Shown: positions 41,470 to 50,888 of the stretch, piece by piece
How positions within the stretch are numbered: position 1 is the stretch's first letter
Layout: each line of letters starts with the position of its first letter
Origin: Rhodocyclaceae bacterium
Lineage (GTDB): Bacteria > Pseudomonadota > Gammaproteobacteria > Burkholderiales > Rhodocyclaceae
Length of the DNA stretch: 64,000 nucleotides
Direction: 5' to 3'
NCBI GenBank assembly: GCA_023230455.1
Contig: JALNXH010000015.1
Location: forward strand, 1 to 64,000
Notes under the pieces: generated by a model
Told to the model about the DNA's origin: nothing
Databases searched by the model: none
What the model saw: only the letters and a program-made list of their open reading frames with translations
Program-made: the position numbers and the translations under genes

Positions 41470-42030
41470 GTGATTCTCTACCTGCACGGCTTCCGTTCCT
41501 CGCCCCAGTCGGCCAAGGCGCAGCAGCTTGCCGAGGCGGCACGTGCCCGCGGGATCGCTTTCGCCAGCCCGCAATTACCGGCCTCGCCGCAGGAGGCGAT
41601 GATGCTATGCGAGGAGCTGCTCAACAGCAGCGCTACGCCGGTTACAGTCGTCGGCTCGTCGCTCGGCGGCTATTACGCCACCTGGCTGGCGGAGCGTCAC
41701 GCGTTGCGCGCGGTGCTGGTGAATCCGGCCGTCGTCGCCCATCTCGACCTGGCGCCCTATGTCGGCACATTGACCCAGTTCCACTCCGGCGAGCCTTTCG
41801 AATTCACTCGCGATCACGTGGATGAAATGCGCGCACTCGAAGTGACCGCCATCACGCGGCCGCAACGCTACTGGCTGCTGGTGGAAGAAGGCGACGAAGT
41901 GCTCGACTATCGCCTGGCGGTGGCCAAGTACGGCGGCGCACGGCAAACCGTTCTCGCCGGCGGCGATCACAGTTTTACGCACTGGAAAGACTACCTCGAC
42001 GACGTTCTGCGCTTCGCTGCGGCGGGTTGA
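41470..42030 (+). CDS. YqiA/YcfP-type alpha/beta-hydrolase esterase
   Basis: This 186-residue alpha/beta hydrolase has an oxyanion YLHGFRSSP, the nucleophile elbow GSSLGGYYA, a late acid in EEGDEVLDY and the catalytic His in GGDHSFTHW. The family consists of small esterases that include E. coli YqiA, active on short acyl esters; the cellular substrate is unknown. The start is GTG at 41470, 7 bases after uppP. Convergent with the outer-membrane barrel gene, 10 bases away. Confidence 0.88.
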   Translation: MILYLHGFRSSPQSAKAQQLAEAARARGIAFASPQLPASPQEAMMLCEELLNSSATPVTVVGSSLGGYYATWLAERHALRAVLVNPAVVAHLDLAPYVGTLTQFHSGEPFEFTRDHVDEMRALEVTAITRPQRYWLLVEEGDEVLDYRLAVAKYGGARQTVLAGGDHSFTHWKDYLDDVLRFAAAG

Positions 42031-42040
42031 GTCGCGCAAC

Positions 42041-43387
42041 TCAAAAATAGTAGCGTAGCTGCGCCTGCCAGCTTTGCACCTGTGGCGCGGCGCCGAAATT
42101 GCTCAGACGCTGGCCGCTGTTGCGCTGCCATTGCAGCGCGTACTCGACACGGTCGATGTGATAGCGCGCCTCCAGCCACGATCGGCGACTGGAATCGGCG
42201 ATGTCGAAACTTTCCATCGCGCTCAGGTCGAGATGATTGATCAGCGCGTCCTGCCACAGAGCATAAAAAAACAGGGCCTGTCGGGTCGGCAGATCCTGAG
42301 CGCTCTGCACCCAGTTGCGGTACTGCCCGTAAACAACCCGCGCACCGCGACGCAACGCGCGCCAGTCCGCCGCGTTCAACCCGCCGCCGTTGTATTCAAA
42401 CTCCGCCGTCAATGAAATCTTGTTCGGCGTCGTGTGGGTCAGTCCGGTCGAGAGACGGTTGCGGAAAGCGGTATCGCCGGCGCGGGGCAATCCCCTTTGC
42501 CGCAAAGCCTGAGTCAGCAGCGAGGGGCTGCGGCCGCCGGACCACTCGACATAGATGACTGTCGCATCGTTGGCCAAGCCGGTCAAATTGAAGCCTAGCT
42601 GCGCCGGCAAATCCGCTTCCCGATACAGCAGCCATTGCGGATTGATGTCGTCACTGATCTTCTGGCTGACGGCAACCAGCCAGCGGTTCTGATGGTTGGT
42701 TGCGCCCCAGTCGGGATTGAAAGCGTTGTCGCTGGCCCGGTCGCTCAGTTTGGGCGAATACAGTACGGTCAGCGACCCGCCATTCCACAGCCTTTGGCCA
42801 CGCAGCATGACGCTGCCCTGTCGATTTTCCTTCAGGCTGACCGGGCTGATCGAAACCACCGAACGCACCGCGCCGGCGCGGAAATAATCGATCGGGTTAT
42901 AGCCGGTGGCGACGCCGTTGCGCACATTGATGCGGCCCAGATCGAGAAGCGTGTCAGGCTGCGCCCGCCAACTGAGGTAGGCTTCCTTGAGGGTGTTGAT
43001 GCCGTTCTGATCGCGGATTTGTGCCGGCCAGTTCATGTCCAGTCGATCGGCCAGCACCGCGCGCCATTCAGGAGAAAACGAATGGTCGTATTGAATGTCG
43101 AGCGACAAACGATGGTTGTATTTGCCCGGACCACCGCCGCGCTGTGTCGCGCCGCCATAGGCGACTTCGATAAACGTCCGCCAGTCGCTGGCATTTTCCA
43201 CCGCGGCGGGCGCGGTATCCGCGAGCAGCAGAGCGCCCGCGTCCTGATCTTCGGCCAGCGCGACGTTAGCCCCTGACAATCCGAAAAAAACGAGGGCGGT
43301 CGCCAGGAAAGCCTTGATCGACAACGTGCGAAAAGCCGATGATTTAATCGCCGATCCCTTCTGCGTTCGGTCCGGGGCGCCGGACAC
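42041..43387 (-). CDS. Outer-membrane beta-barrel protein of an ABC/LolA-like operon
   Basis: This 448-residue exported protein has a signal peptide (hydrophobic LATALVFFGLSGANVALA, cleavage near residue 45). A series of amphipathic beta strands ends in LRYYF, the C-terminal aromatic signal for BAM insertion. The middle is rich in strand-turn patterns such as LDLGRINVRNGVATGYNPID. I cannot name a family with certainty; it resembles alginate-export/DUF1302-like barrels. It starts (GTG, 43387) 9 bases after the LolA-like gene, so it is the terminal member of a four-gene operon. A TTG nearer the signal peptide may be the true start. Confidence 0.75.
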   Translation of the reverse strand: MSGAPDRTQKGSAIKSSAFRTLSIKAFLATALVFFGLSGANVALAEDQDAGALLLADTAPAAVENASDWRTFIEVAYGGATQRGGGPGKYNHRLSLDIQYDHSFSPEWRAVLADRLDMNWPAQIRDQNGINTLKEAYLSWRAQPDTLLDLGRINVRNGVATGYNPIDYFRAGAVRSVVSISPVSLKENRQGSVMLRGQRLWNGGSLTVLYSPKLSDRASDNAFNPDWGATNHQNRWLVAVSQKISDDINPQWLLYREADLPAQLGFNLTGLANDATVIYVEWSGGRSPSLLTQALRQRGLPRAGDTAFRNRLSTGLTHTTPNKISLTAEFEYNGGGLNAADWRALRRGARVVYGQYRNWVQSAQDLPTRQALFFYALWQDALINHLDLSAMESFDIADSSRRSWLEARYHIDRVEYALQWQRNSGQRLSNFGAAPQVQSWQAQLRYYF

Positions 43388-43396
43388 CCAAGCGGA

Positions 43397-44176
43397 TCAT
43401 TCCGGTTTGAACCGGGGCAGGTAATCGCGCTGCAACCAGATCTCCGGAACCTCGCGTTTCACCCAGTCGGAATAGCGCATGACGGTAACCCAGCTCGGGT
43501 CCAGTCCGTCGATGATCACGGTTTCGGTCGGGCGCTCGATGCCGAACAGCGTCCGGTAGTGGCGATAGTAGGCGGTCTTCAACAGCTTGTCGCTCTCGGT
43601 ATAGAAGCGCGCCTTGACCGGACGCGCGTTGACGCTGTCGACCCACATTTCGATGCGGTGATAGGTCGCGTCGGGCGTGATCGCCGACAGCCCGAGCTTG
43701 TAGCAATGCCGGCTTTTCCGGTCGCCATCCTGCGTATCTTCTTCTGTCGCCGTCGTCGCCCGGTAGTCCTTGGCGAAATTGACGGTGACCACGTCGCCGT
43801 TGGAAGCCTGACCGAGCAGTCGCTGCTGCGGCGACAGGCGGATGCTGGCCTTGCTCGACGGGTCGAAGAACCACATGTCCTTGCCGTTGAACAAGATCAG
43901 CTTGTTGGCGTCGCGCGCCGGCGCCACGTAGCGGACAAGACTGCGAAACTGGCCGCCGTTCGGGTCGGCCTTGGAATAGATCGCCAAGGTGCTGCTCTCG
44001 GTCTGCTTGCCATTGCGATACTCGACCAGCGTGTTGGTCAGGCCGAAGGGAAAATCCGGATTGCGCACCGCATCGCTGGCGATCAGGATTTGCTGCGGGT
44101 CGGCAGCGGCGTTGGCGACGGAGACCAGCGCGGCGGCAAACGCAAAAATGGCGATCCTCAGCGGTCTCATCATCAT
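43397..44176 (-). CDS. LolA-like outer-membrane lipoprotein-sorting protein
   Basis: This 259-residue periplasmic protein has a signal peptide (MMMRPLRIAIFAFAAALVSVANA). It has the fold of LolA-like lipid-binding proteins, with repeated strands such as YSKADPNGGQFRSLVRYVAP, LILFNGKDMWFFDPSSKASI and a C-terminal helix-free region. It matches the group annotated as outer-membrane lipoprotein-sorting proteins, not classical LolA. It lies between an FtsX-type permease and an outer-membrane barrel gene. The likely role is to carry a lipid or lipidated molecule across the periplasm. The cargo is unknown. Confidence 0.8.
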   Translation of the reverse strand: MMMRPLRIAIFAFAAALVSVANAAADPQQILIASDAVRNPDFPFGLTNTLVEYRNGKQTESSTLAIYSKADPNGGQFRSLVRYVAPARDANKLILFNGKDMWFFDPSSKASIRLSPQQRLLGQASNGDVVTVNFAKDYRATTATEEDTQDGDRKSRHCYKLGLSAITPDATYHRIEMWVDSVNARPVKARFYTESDKLLKTAYYRHYRTLFGIERPTETVIIDGLDPSWVTVMRYSDWVKREVPEIWLQRDYLPRFKPE

Positions 44177-44182
44177 GGTCTC

Positions 44183-45571
44183 TCAGACATGGCGCAGGGC
44201 ATCGACGATCATCAATTTCGCCGCCCGATTGGCCGGCCACCACGCAGAAAGAATCGTGACCAGGATCATCCCGATCACGCTGCCGACCAGCAGGCTCATG
44301 TCCTGCCAGACGCGAACCAGGATCAGGTAGGCGTAGGAATAGCCGGGCGGGGTCCACGACCAGCCGCTGTGGTTGATCAGGTAGGCAATGAACAAGGCGC
44401 AGAGCACACCGATCGCTGAGCCGATCACTCCCAGCAACAGGGCCTCGCACATGAACAGACGGCGGATGCCGGAGCGGCGCAAGCCCATCGCGCGCAAGGT
44501 ACCGATTTCCACTGTGCGTTCCACCACTGCCGTGCTCATGGTGTTGCCGATCGTGAACAGAACGATGACGCCGATCAGCGTAGCGATGAAGCCGAACATC
44601 GAATTCATGAATTGCACCGTCTGGCCATAAATCGGATTGAGAACCTGAAAATCCAGCACCTCCAGCGCTTCGGTCTTGAATTCGCTGGCCAGCAGTTGCT
44701 CCAGCCTTGCATGCGCCGCCGGTATTTGATCGGTATGCCGAAGCTGCACGATGATCGCGGTCACCTGCGGTGACGCCGAGCCGTAGATCAGTTTCTGCGC
44801 CCGGACCAGATGCATGGCCAGATAAACGTCATCGAGCGCCTTGATCCCCTTGTTTTCGGCCGCAACCACGCTCAGGCTGGCGACGTTGGGCGCGCCATGT
44901 GCGGTGGACGCCAACATTTCGATCCGGTTTACCTCGGGGTGCGGCTGATTGGTCTTTTCGAGCGCGGACAGCGCAGCGATGTCGTCTGGCGCTGGGTTCC
45001 CTTCACTCACGGTGACAGACGGCGCCTGAACACAATTGGGTACGTTGAGGGTATTGCAAAGCTTGAGCTTGCGCGCCACGCCGGTGCCGACCACAACCGC
45101 ATCCTCGCGGGTGCCGATCAAGGGCAACGGCTTGGCATAGCTGATCACGCCATAGTCGTTCCACGACAACATCCGATTGCGTTCCTCCGCCACCAGGCCC
45201 ACCGCAATCACCGAGCGCGAAACGCCGGCGGAAAAATTGCCGGCGATGCCACCCAGTTGCAGCGTGGGTGTAACTACCGTCAACATCGGGGCCAACACCG
45301 GATCGTGCTTTACGGCATCGACGATGCGCTGATAGTCGGCAATTCCGTAGGAAGTCGGGTTATCGCTGCCATCGAGGAAATAATCCTTGCGCTGAATCTG
45401 CAAGTGGCCGCTGTTCTGCACAAAGCCGGTCTGCGAACCGTAGGTGATGTTGGACCGATAACCGCCGAACAGCAGGACGGCGACCAGACCGATAATCATC
45501 GCCAGCAGCGTGGTCAGCGAACGGCGGCGGTTGCGCAGCAGATTGCGCAAGGCGAGCGAGAAGGTCTTCAT
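44183..45571 (-). CDS. FtsX/MacB-type ABC permease
   Basis: This 462-residue inner-membrane protein has TM1 at about 20-40, a large periplasmic domain (about 45-325), then three TM helices (about 330-350, 375-400, 425-445) flanking the FtsX signature ERTVEIGTLRAMGLRRSGI. This is the LolC/E-MacB topology. The periplasmic domain has two cysteines nine residues apart (CNTLNVPNC), possibly a disulfide. The ATG at 45571 overlaps the ATPase gene stop by 4 bases. Such permeases extract lipids or lipoproteins from the membrane or drive periplasmic mechanics; they do not import. Confidence 0.9.
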   Translation of the reverse strand: MKTFSLALRNLLRNRRRSLTTLLAMIIGLVAVLLFGGYRSNITYGSQTGFVQNSGHLQIQRKDYFLDGSDNPTSYGIADYQRIVDAVKHDPVLAPMLTVVTPTLQLGGIAGNFSAGVSRSVIAVGLVAEERNRMLSWNDYGVISYAKPLPLIGTREDAVVVGTGVARKLKLCNTLNVPNCVQAPSVTVSEGNPAPDDIAALSALEKTNQPHPEVNRIEMLASTAHGAPNVASLSVVAAENKGIKALDDVYLAMHLVRAQKLIYGSASPQVTAIIVQLRHTDQIPAAHARLEQLLASEFKTEALEVLDFQVLNPIYGQTVQFMNSMFGFIATLIGVIVLFTIGNTMSTAVVERTVEIGTLRAMGLRRSGIRRLFMCEALLLGVIGSAIGVLCALFIAYLINHSGWSWTPPGYSYAYLILVRVWQDMSLLVGSVIGMILVTILSAWWPANRAAKLMIVDALRHV

Positions 45572-46275
45572 GCGATGCCCTCTGCCGACACGGTGCGCCG
45601 CTCGATGGCAGTGATGCGGCCGTCGCGGATGAAGATGGCGTCGTCGGCTTCGGCCTGCACCTGCGGATCGTGCGACGAAAAAACGAAGGACACATGGTGC
45701 TCACGCTGCATCTTGCGCATCAGCGCAATGATCGCCGCGCCGGTATGGCTGTCAAGGTTGGCCGTCGGCTCGTCGGCCAGCACCAGTTTCGGTTCGGTGG
45801 CCAGCGCACGGGCAATCGCCACCCTTTGCCGCTGGCGGCCGGACAACTGCCCCGGACGGCTTTGCGCCCGGTCCGACAACCCGACCGCATCGAGCAGCGC
45901 CAGCACGCGGCGTGTGCGTTCGGCGGCGGGAATCTTGGCCAGCAGCAATGGATACTCGACGTTCTCATAGGTCGTCAGCACCGGCAGCAGATTGAAATTC
46001 TGGAAAATGAAGCCGAGATGGCGCGCGCGGAAGTCGGACAAGGCATCGTCGGACAGGGTTTGCACCGGCTGCCCGGCCACCACTATTTCGCCATGATCGG
46101 GCTGATCGATGCAACCGATCAGATTCAGCAGGGTGGTCTTGCCGCTCCCCGACGGACCGGAAATCACGGTGAAGCAGTTGGAACGGATTTCGAGGTTGAT
46201 ATCCGTCAGCGCCGGCACATCGACGGCATCGAGGTGGTAGGTCTTGCCAACCTGCTTGAGAACGACAGGATACAT
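45568..46275 (-). CDS. LolD/MacB-type ABC transporter ATPase
   Basis: This 235-residue ATPase has Walker A GPSGSGKT (40-47), a Q-loop (IFQNFNLLPVLT), the signature LSGRQRQRVAIARAL and Walker B LVLADEP. The ABC signature is LSGRQ and not LSGGQ, a mild deviation. The ATG at 46275 is chosen because GGGGAG lies 5 bases before it; an upstream TTG at 46290 is less likely. It is the first gene of the operon ATPase-permease-LolA-like-barrel and is divergent from the ribonuclease gene with a 180-base spacer. Confidence 0.92.
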   Translation of the reverse strand: MYPVVLKQVGKTYHLDAVDVPALTDINLEIRSNCFTVISGPSGSGKTTLLNLIGCIDQPDHGEIVVAGQPVQTLSDDALSDFRARHLGFIFQNFNLLPVLTTYENVEYPLLLAKIPAAERTRRVLALLDAVGLSDRAQSRPGQLSGRQRQRVAIARALATEPKLVLADEPTANLDSHTGAAIIALMRKMQREHHVSFVFSSHDPQVQAEADDAIFIRDGRITAIERRTVSAEGIA

Positions 46276-46455
46276 GCGGCTCCCCGACAACTAACGGTCA
46301 GGCTGGGTTAGCCATTCCGGACCCGCGCATTCTAGCCCGAGGTGCGCCGCGACTATGACGATAGAGTCCGGCGGCATCGCCGGCGCCTCCTTCTGGACTG
46401 CCAACGCGGGACGTTATCGGGGATAATCGCGGCCCCTGCGCTCATCCCCCTCCCC

Positions 46456-48360
46456 ATGAACGTCCTGTTTGAAGAAGACGGCGCCTTCAAGGCCGGCGTC
46501 GTGCTGTCCGATCAGAACACATCGCTACAGGTCGAACTACCTTCCGGCAAGCGCGCCAAGGTCAAGGCGGCAAGCGTGCTGCTGCGCTTCGAGCAGCCGA
46601 CGCCGGCCGAACTGATCGCCCAAGCCGAGCAGGCCGCTGCCGAAATCGACAGCGATTTCCTCTGGGAAGTCAGCGCCGACGGCGAATTCGGTTTTGAGGA
46701 GCTCGCCGCCGACTATGTCGGCCACAAACCCGCGCCGGCGGAGGCCGCCGGCGTACTGCTGCGCCTGCATTCGGCGCCGATCTATTTTCACCGCAAGGGC
46801 AAAGGCCGCTTCCGCAAGGCGCCGCCGGAAATTCTTCAGGCGGCGCTCGCCGGGCTGGAAAAGAAAAAGCAGCAAGCGGCGCTGATGGAGCGGATGGTCG
46901 ATGAGATGAAGCAACAGCGACTGCCCGAGGAGCTGCGCCCGCTGCTGACGCAATTGCTCTACAAGCCCGACCGCAATCGGCTGGAAACCAAGGCGCTGGA
47001 AGCCGCCAGCGCCGAGACCGGATTGTCGGCGGCAAGACTGCTGCAACAGTGCGGCGCCTTGAGCGATACCCACGACTATCATCTGGGCAAATTCCTTTTT
47101 GAATATTTCCCCAAAGGCACCGATTTCCCCGGCGTCGAGATCCCGGATCCGCCTGCCGATCTGCCCGTGGCGGAAGTCCAGGCCTTCTCCATCGACGACG
47201 CCCATACGACAGAGATCGACGACGCTTTTTCGGTACGGACAAACGCCGACGGCCGCATGCTCGTCGGCATCCACATCGCCGCCCCGGGGCTGGGCATCGG
47301 CGTCGATTCGGCGCTCGGCGCCATCGCCCGGCAGCGCCTGTCCACCGTGTACATGCCGGGACGCAAGATCACCATGCTGCCCGAAGACGTGGTGGACCGC
47401 TTCACTCTCGCTGCCGGGCGCACGGTGCCGGCGCTGTCGCTGTATCTGGAAGTCGCCGCGGATCTGCGCATCGTCGGCCACACCACGCGCATCGAAGCCG
47501 TACCCATCGTCGCAAACCTGCGTCACCACGACATCGAGCCGTTGTTCAACAGCGAGACGCTGGCCGCCGGGCTCGCCGCTTTCCCCTACAGCGATGAATT
47601 GAAGCGCCTCTGGGAACTGGCCAGCGTCCTCGAAGCCGGGCGCGGCGCGGCCGGTCAGCAGAACCGCAAGGACTACACCTATCAGGTCGATTGGGAAATC
47701 CCGACGCCACAAGGGCCAGGACGTATCGAGATCGGTGAACGGCCACGCGGCTCGCCGCTCGATACCCTGGTGGCGGAACTGATGATCGTCGCCAATTCGA
47801 CCTGGGGCCGTCTGCTCGCCGACGCCGGCATCCCCGGCCTCTACCGGGTGCAGACGGCCGGCAAGGTACGGATGAGCACAGTCGCCGGGCCGCACGAGGG
47901 GCTCGGCGTCGACTGCTATGCCTGGTCGTCCTCGCCGCTGCGGCGCTACGTCGATCTGGTCAATCAGTGGCAGTTGATCGCCCATTTGCGTGGCGAACCG
48001 GCGGCCTTCGCGCCGAAATCCGCCGAACTGATGGCCGCGATGCGCGACTTCGAGCTCACCTACGCCGCCTACGCCGAATTCCAGCGCGGCATGGAGCGCT
48101 ACTGGTGCCTGCGCTGGCTGGTCCAGGAGGATGTCGCACAGACCGAGGCACAGGTGTTGCGCGAAAGCCTGGTTCGTCTAGAAACCGTGCCCCTGGTGAT
48201 GAAAGTGCCTTCGCTGCCTCCGCTCAACCGCGGCCAGCGGGTACGGCTGGCGATCGACCAGATCGAACTGCTGGAGGCCGAGGCGCGCGTCCGATACCTC
48301 GAATTGCTGGACTCATCCAGCCCTGACGGCGCTTTGGGGGATGAGGAGGGCGGCGAGTAA
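46456..48360 (+). CDS. RNase II/R-family exoribonuclease (RNB domain)
   Basis: This 634-residue 3'-5' exoribonuclease has the RNB catalytic core at about 235-540 with SIDDAHTTEIDDAFSV supplying the magnesium-binding aspartates. It also has LPEDVVDRFTLAAG and SSSPLRRYVDL further on. The N-terminal region (about 1-200) is a non-canonical cold-shock or helical section and the C-terminal S1 domain is reduced to about 50 residues. So it is an RNB paralogue, not classical RNase R. ATG 46456 is preferred; an earlier in-frame start at 46342 reads a non-coding-like Arg stretch. Confidence 0.88.
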   Translation: MNVLFEEDGAFKAGVVLSDQNTSLQVELPSGKRAKVKAASVLLRFEQPTPAELIAQAEQAAAEIDSDFLWEVSADGEFGFEELAADYVGHKPAPAEAAGVLLRLHSAPIYFHRKGKGRFRKAPPEILQAALAGLEKKKQQAALMERMVDEMKQQRLPEELRPLLTQLLYKPDRNRLETKALEAASAETGLSAARLLQQCGALSDTHDYHLGKFLFEYFPKGTDFPGVEIPDPPADLPVAEVQAFSIDDAHTTEIDDAFSVRTNADGRMLVGIHIAAPGLGIGVDSALGAIARQRLSTVYMPGRKITMLPEDVVDRFTLAAGRTVPALSLYLEVAADLRIVGHTTRIEAVPIVANLRHHDIEPLFNSETLAAGLAAFPYSDELKRLWELASVLEAGRGAAGQQNRKDYTYQVDWEIPTPQGPGRIEIGERPRGSPLDTLVAELMIVANSTWGRLLADAGIPGLYRVQTAGKVRMSTVAGPHEGLGVDCYAWSSSPLRRYVDLVNQWQLIAHLRGEPAAFAPKSAELMAAMRDFELTYAAYAEFQRGMERYWCLRWLVQEDVAQTEAQVLRESLVRLETVPLVMKVPSLPPLNRGQRVRLAIDQIELLEAEARVRYLELLDSSSPDGALGDEEGGE

Positions 48361-48371
48361 AATCGTCGTCT

Positions 48372-49271
48372 ATGCGACCGCCGCAATTCGCCTGGCCAGC
48401 GCCCCTGGCCGCGATGGACCCGAATCAGCGCAACCTGACGCTGGCCGTGGGCATTTCCCTGCTGCTTCACGGGCTGGCGCTGAGCATCCACTTCACCTAC
48501 CCCGACGCCTTCGCCCAGGTCAAGGAACAGGCGCTGGACGTAATTCTGGTCAACAGCAAGCATTCGCGCCGTCCGAAGGATGCCCAGGCCAAAGCGCAGA
48601 CCAATCTCGACGGCGGCGGCAATACTGCGGAAAACCGCCGCGCCACCACCCCGCTGCCGCCGTCCGACAAGGTTCGCGAAGGCGACGATCTGGTCGAGGC
48701 GCAACAGCGCGTGGCGCAGCTCGAAGCGGCGCAGCGCCAGATGCTGACGCAGATCAAGAGTATGCGCACGCTGCCGCTCGAAGCAAAACAGCAGGAACCG
48801 TTGCCGACTCCGACGCCCGCCATGTCGGGCTACGACCTCGCCAACCGAGCGCTGGCCATCGCTCGCCTCGAAGCGCAGATAGAGCGCCAGACCGACCAGT
48901 ACAACAAGCTGCCGCGCAAGAAATTCGTCGGCGTGCGCACCGAGGAATACCTCCCCGCCCAGTACATCGAGGACTGGCGACAGAAAGTCGAGCGCGTCGG
49001 CAACCTCAACTACCCGGAAGCCGCCCGCGGCAAACTCTATGGCAGCCTGGTGGTATACGTAGAAATCGACAGCGCCGGCGAGCTGGTGCGTTCCGAGGTA
49101 CAGCGACCTTCCGGGCACAAGCTGCTTGACGAGGCGGCGCTGCGCATCGTGCGCCTGGCGGCGACCAACGGCTTCGGCCGCTTCTCGGCGGAAATGAAGC
49201 GCGAATTCGACATCCTCGCCTTTGCCCGGACGCTGAATTTCGTCCAGTCCGACCAGTTGCAAACCAAGTAA
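48372..49271 (+). CDS. TonB-like energy transducer
   Basis: This 299-residue protein has one TM helix (about 22-40, LTLAVGISLLLHGLALSIHF), a periplasmic linker with a helical heptad-rich section (LVEAQQRVAQLEAAQRQMLT) and a C-terminal TonB domain (about 205-290; YPEAARGKLYGSLVVYVEID). It should couple the proton-motive force to an outer-membrane receptor, but neither exbB nor exbD is adjacent. The linker lacks the long Pro-Glu/Pro-Lys tract of classical TonB. It is 11 bases after the ribonuclease gene. Confidence 0.85.
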   Translation: MRPPQFAWPAPLAAMDPNQRNLTLAVGISLLLHGLALSIHFTYPDAFAQVKEQALDVILVNSKHSRRPKDAQAKAQTNLDGGGNTAENRRATTPLPPSDKVREGDDLVEAQQRVAQLEAAQRQMLTQIKSMRTLPLEAKQQEPLPTPTPAMSGYDLANRALAIARLEAQIERQTDQYNKLPRKKFVGVRTEEYLPAQYIEDWRQKVERVGNLNYPEAARGKLYGSLVVYVEIDSAGELVRSEVQRPSGHKLLDEAALRIVRLAATNGFGRFSAEMKREFDILAFARTLNFVQSDQLQTK

Positions 49272-49340
49272 TGAGCATCCCGCACTGCTGCCCACCGGGG
49301 CGCATGTTGAACATGGAGCCGGCGGCGCCGGCGAACCTCC

Positions 49341-49379
49341 GTCACCCTCTCCCGCGGGAGAGGATCGGGGTAAGGGGCG
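49341..49379. repeat. Palindromic repeat before aroE
   Basis: GTCACCCTCTCCCGCGGGAG with the continuation AGGATCGGGGTAAGGGG. It is related to the CCCTC-GCG-GGGAGG family at 4379, 10661 and 10730, including the flanking GTGAC. It lies 5 bases before the aroE ATG, and its GGGGTAAGGGG end could serve as the ribosome site. Confidence 0.6.
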
Positions 49380-49383
49380 TACT

Positions 49384-50181
49384 ATGACCGACCGCTACGC
49401 CGTGGTGGGCAACCCCATCGCCCATTCCAGATCGCCGCAGATTCATACACTTTTCGCCGCCCAGACCGATCAGGATCTGCGCTACGAAACCCTGCTGGCG
49501 CCGCTCGACGCCTTCGCGGCGACGGTGCGCGGCTTCATCGCCGCCGGCGGCGCCGGCCTCAACGTGACCGTCCCGTTCAAAGAGCAGGCGTTTCGACTTG
49601 CCGACACCCTGACGCCGCGCGCCCGCGCCGCCGGCGCGGTGAACACGCTGTCCTTCACCGACGGCCGCATCGCGGGCGACAACACCGACGGCGCCGGACT
49701 GGTCGCCGACATCACACACAATCTTGGCACGGCGATCGCCGCACGGCGGGTGCTGCTGATCGGTGCCGGCGGCGCCGCGCGCGGCGTGATTCTGCCGTTG
49801 CTGGAGCAGCAGCCGGCACAACTCGCTCTGGTCAATCGCACCGCAGACAAGGCCGTCGCGCTGGCACAGGCGTTCGCCGGCTGCAACGCCTGCGACTTCG
49901 CCACCCTCGCCGGCGCTTTCGACCTTGTCATCAACGCCACCTCCGCCGGCCTATCGGATGCCGAACTGCCGCTGCCCCCCGGCATTTTCGCCACGGGTTG
50001 CCTAGCCTACGAGATGGTCTATGGCAAACAGACCGCGTTCCTCAACCAGGCTCGGTCGGCCGGTGCGCGCTGCGCCGACGGTCTCGGCATGCTGGTGGAA
50101 CAGGCGGCGGAAGCCTTCTTCGTTTGGCGCGGCATTCGCCCCGACACCGCGCCAGTGCTGAAAACACTGCGCAGCGCCTGA
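49384..50181 (+). CDS. aroE: Shikimate dehydrogenase (NADP+)
   Basis: This 265-residue enzyme reduces 3-dehydroshikimate in aromatic amino-acid synthesis. It has the substrate motif NPIAHSRSP, catalytic lysine in NVTVPFKEQAF, aspartate in GDNTDGAGLV, and the nucleotide-binding GAGGAARGV. The stop (TGA, 50179-50181) overlaps the mtgA ATG by one base, so the two are translationally linked. The aroE-mtgA pairing is common in betaproteobacteria. Confidence 0.95.
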   Translation: MTDRYAVVGNPIAHSRSPQIHTLFAAQTDQDLRYETLLAPLDAFAATVRGFIAAGGAGLNVTVPFKEQAFRLADTLTPRARAAGAVNTLSFTDGRIAGDNTDGAGLVADITHNLGTAIAARRVLLIGAGGAARGVILPLLEQQPAQLALVNRTADKAVALAQAFAGCNACDFATLAGAFDLVINATSAGLSDAELPLPPGIFATGCLAYEMVYGKQTAFLNQARSAGARCADGLGMLVEQAAEAFFVWRGIRPDTAPVLKTLRSA

Positions 50182-50879
50182 TGCTCGCCGCCACCGCACA
50201 TCGCCTCAAGCAGGGGCTCGCCCTGTTACTGCTGGCCGCGCTGCTCTGGCAGGGCTGGTACCTCGGCTGGGTGGTCTGGTGGAAGTTCGCCGATCCCGGT
50301 CGCACTGCGTTCATGAGCCGGCGCCTGGACGAACTGCAGGAGAAGAATCCGCGCGCCGAACTGAAACACCAGTGGGTACCCTATGCGCGCATCTCGCTCC
50401 ACCTGAAACGCGCGGTGATCGCCGCCGAGGACGACAAGTTCATCGATCACGAAGGCTTCGACTGGGAGGGCATGCAGAAAGCCATCGAGAAGAACCAGCG
50501 CAAAGGCAAGGTCGTGGCCGGCGGCTCGACCATCTCCCAGCAACTGGCGAAAAACCTGTTTCTCTCCGCATCGAAGACGCCGTGGCGCAAGGCGGAGGAA
50601 GCGATCATCACCCTCTGGCTGGAACTGCTCTGGGACAAGCGGCGCATCCTAGAGGTCTATCTCAACTCGGTGGAATGGGGCGAAGGCATCTTCGGCGCCG
50701 AGGCCGCCGCCCGCCGCTACTACGGCGGCTCGGCTACCGGCCTCGGACCCGAGCAGGCGGCGCGGCTGGCGGTGATGCTGCCGGCGCCGCGTCGCTTCGA
50801 GCGGAACCCCTACTCGCCCTACCTCAACGCCCGCACCCAGGCCGTGCTCGGGCGCATGCAGTATTCGGAAGTTCCTTAG
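50181..50879 (+). CDS. mtgA: Monofunctional peptidoglycan glycosyltransferase
   Basis: This 232-residue membrane-anchored enzyme polymerises glycan strands from lipid II. It has one N-terminal TM helix (about 8-30). The glycosyltransferase-51 motifs are AAEDDKFIDHEGFD with the catalytic glutamate, GGSTISQQLAKNLFLS, and EAIITLWLELLWDKRRILEVYLN. There is no transpeptidase domain, as expected. ATG 50181 overlaps the end of aroE. A paired repeat element follows its stop. Confidence 0.94.
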   Translation: MLAATAHRLKQGLALLLLAALLWQGWYLGWVVWWKFADPGRTAFMSRRLDELQEKNPRAELKHQWVPYARISLHLKRAVIAAEDDKFIDHEGFDWEGMQKAIEKNQRKGKVVAGGSTISQQLAKNLFLSASKTPWRKAEEAIITLWLELLWDKRRILEVYLNSVEWGEGIFGAEAAARRYYGGSATGLGPEQAARLAVMLPAPRRFERNPYSPYLNARTQAVLGRMQYSEVP

Positions 50880-50888
50880 GAAAGTCCT

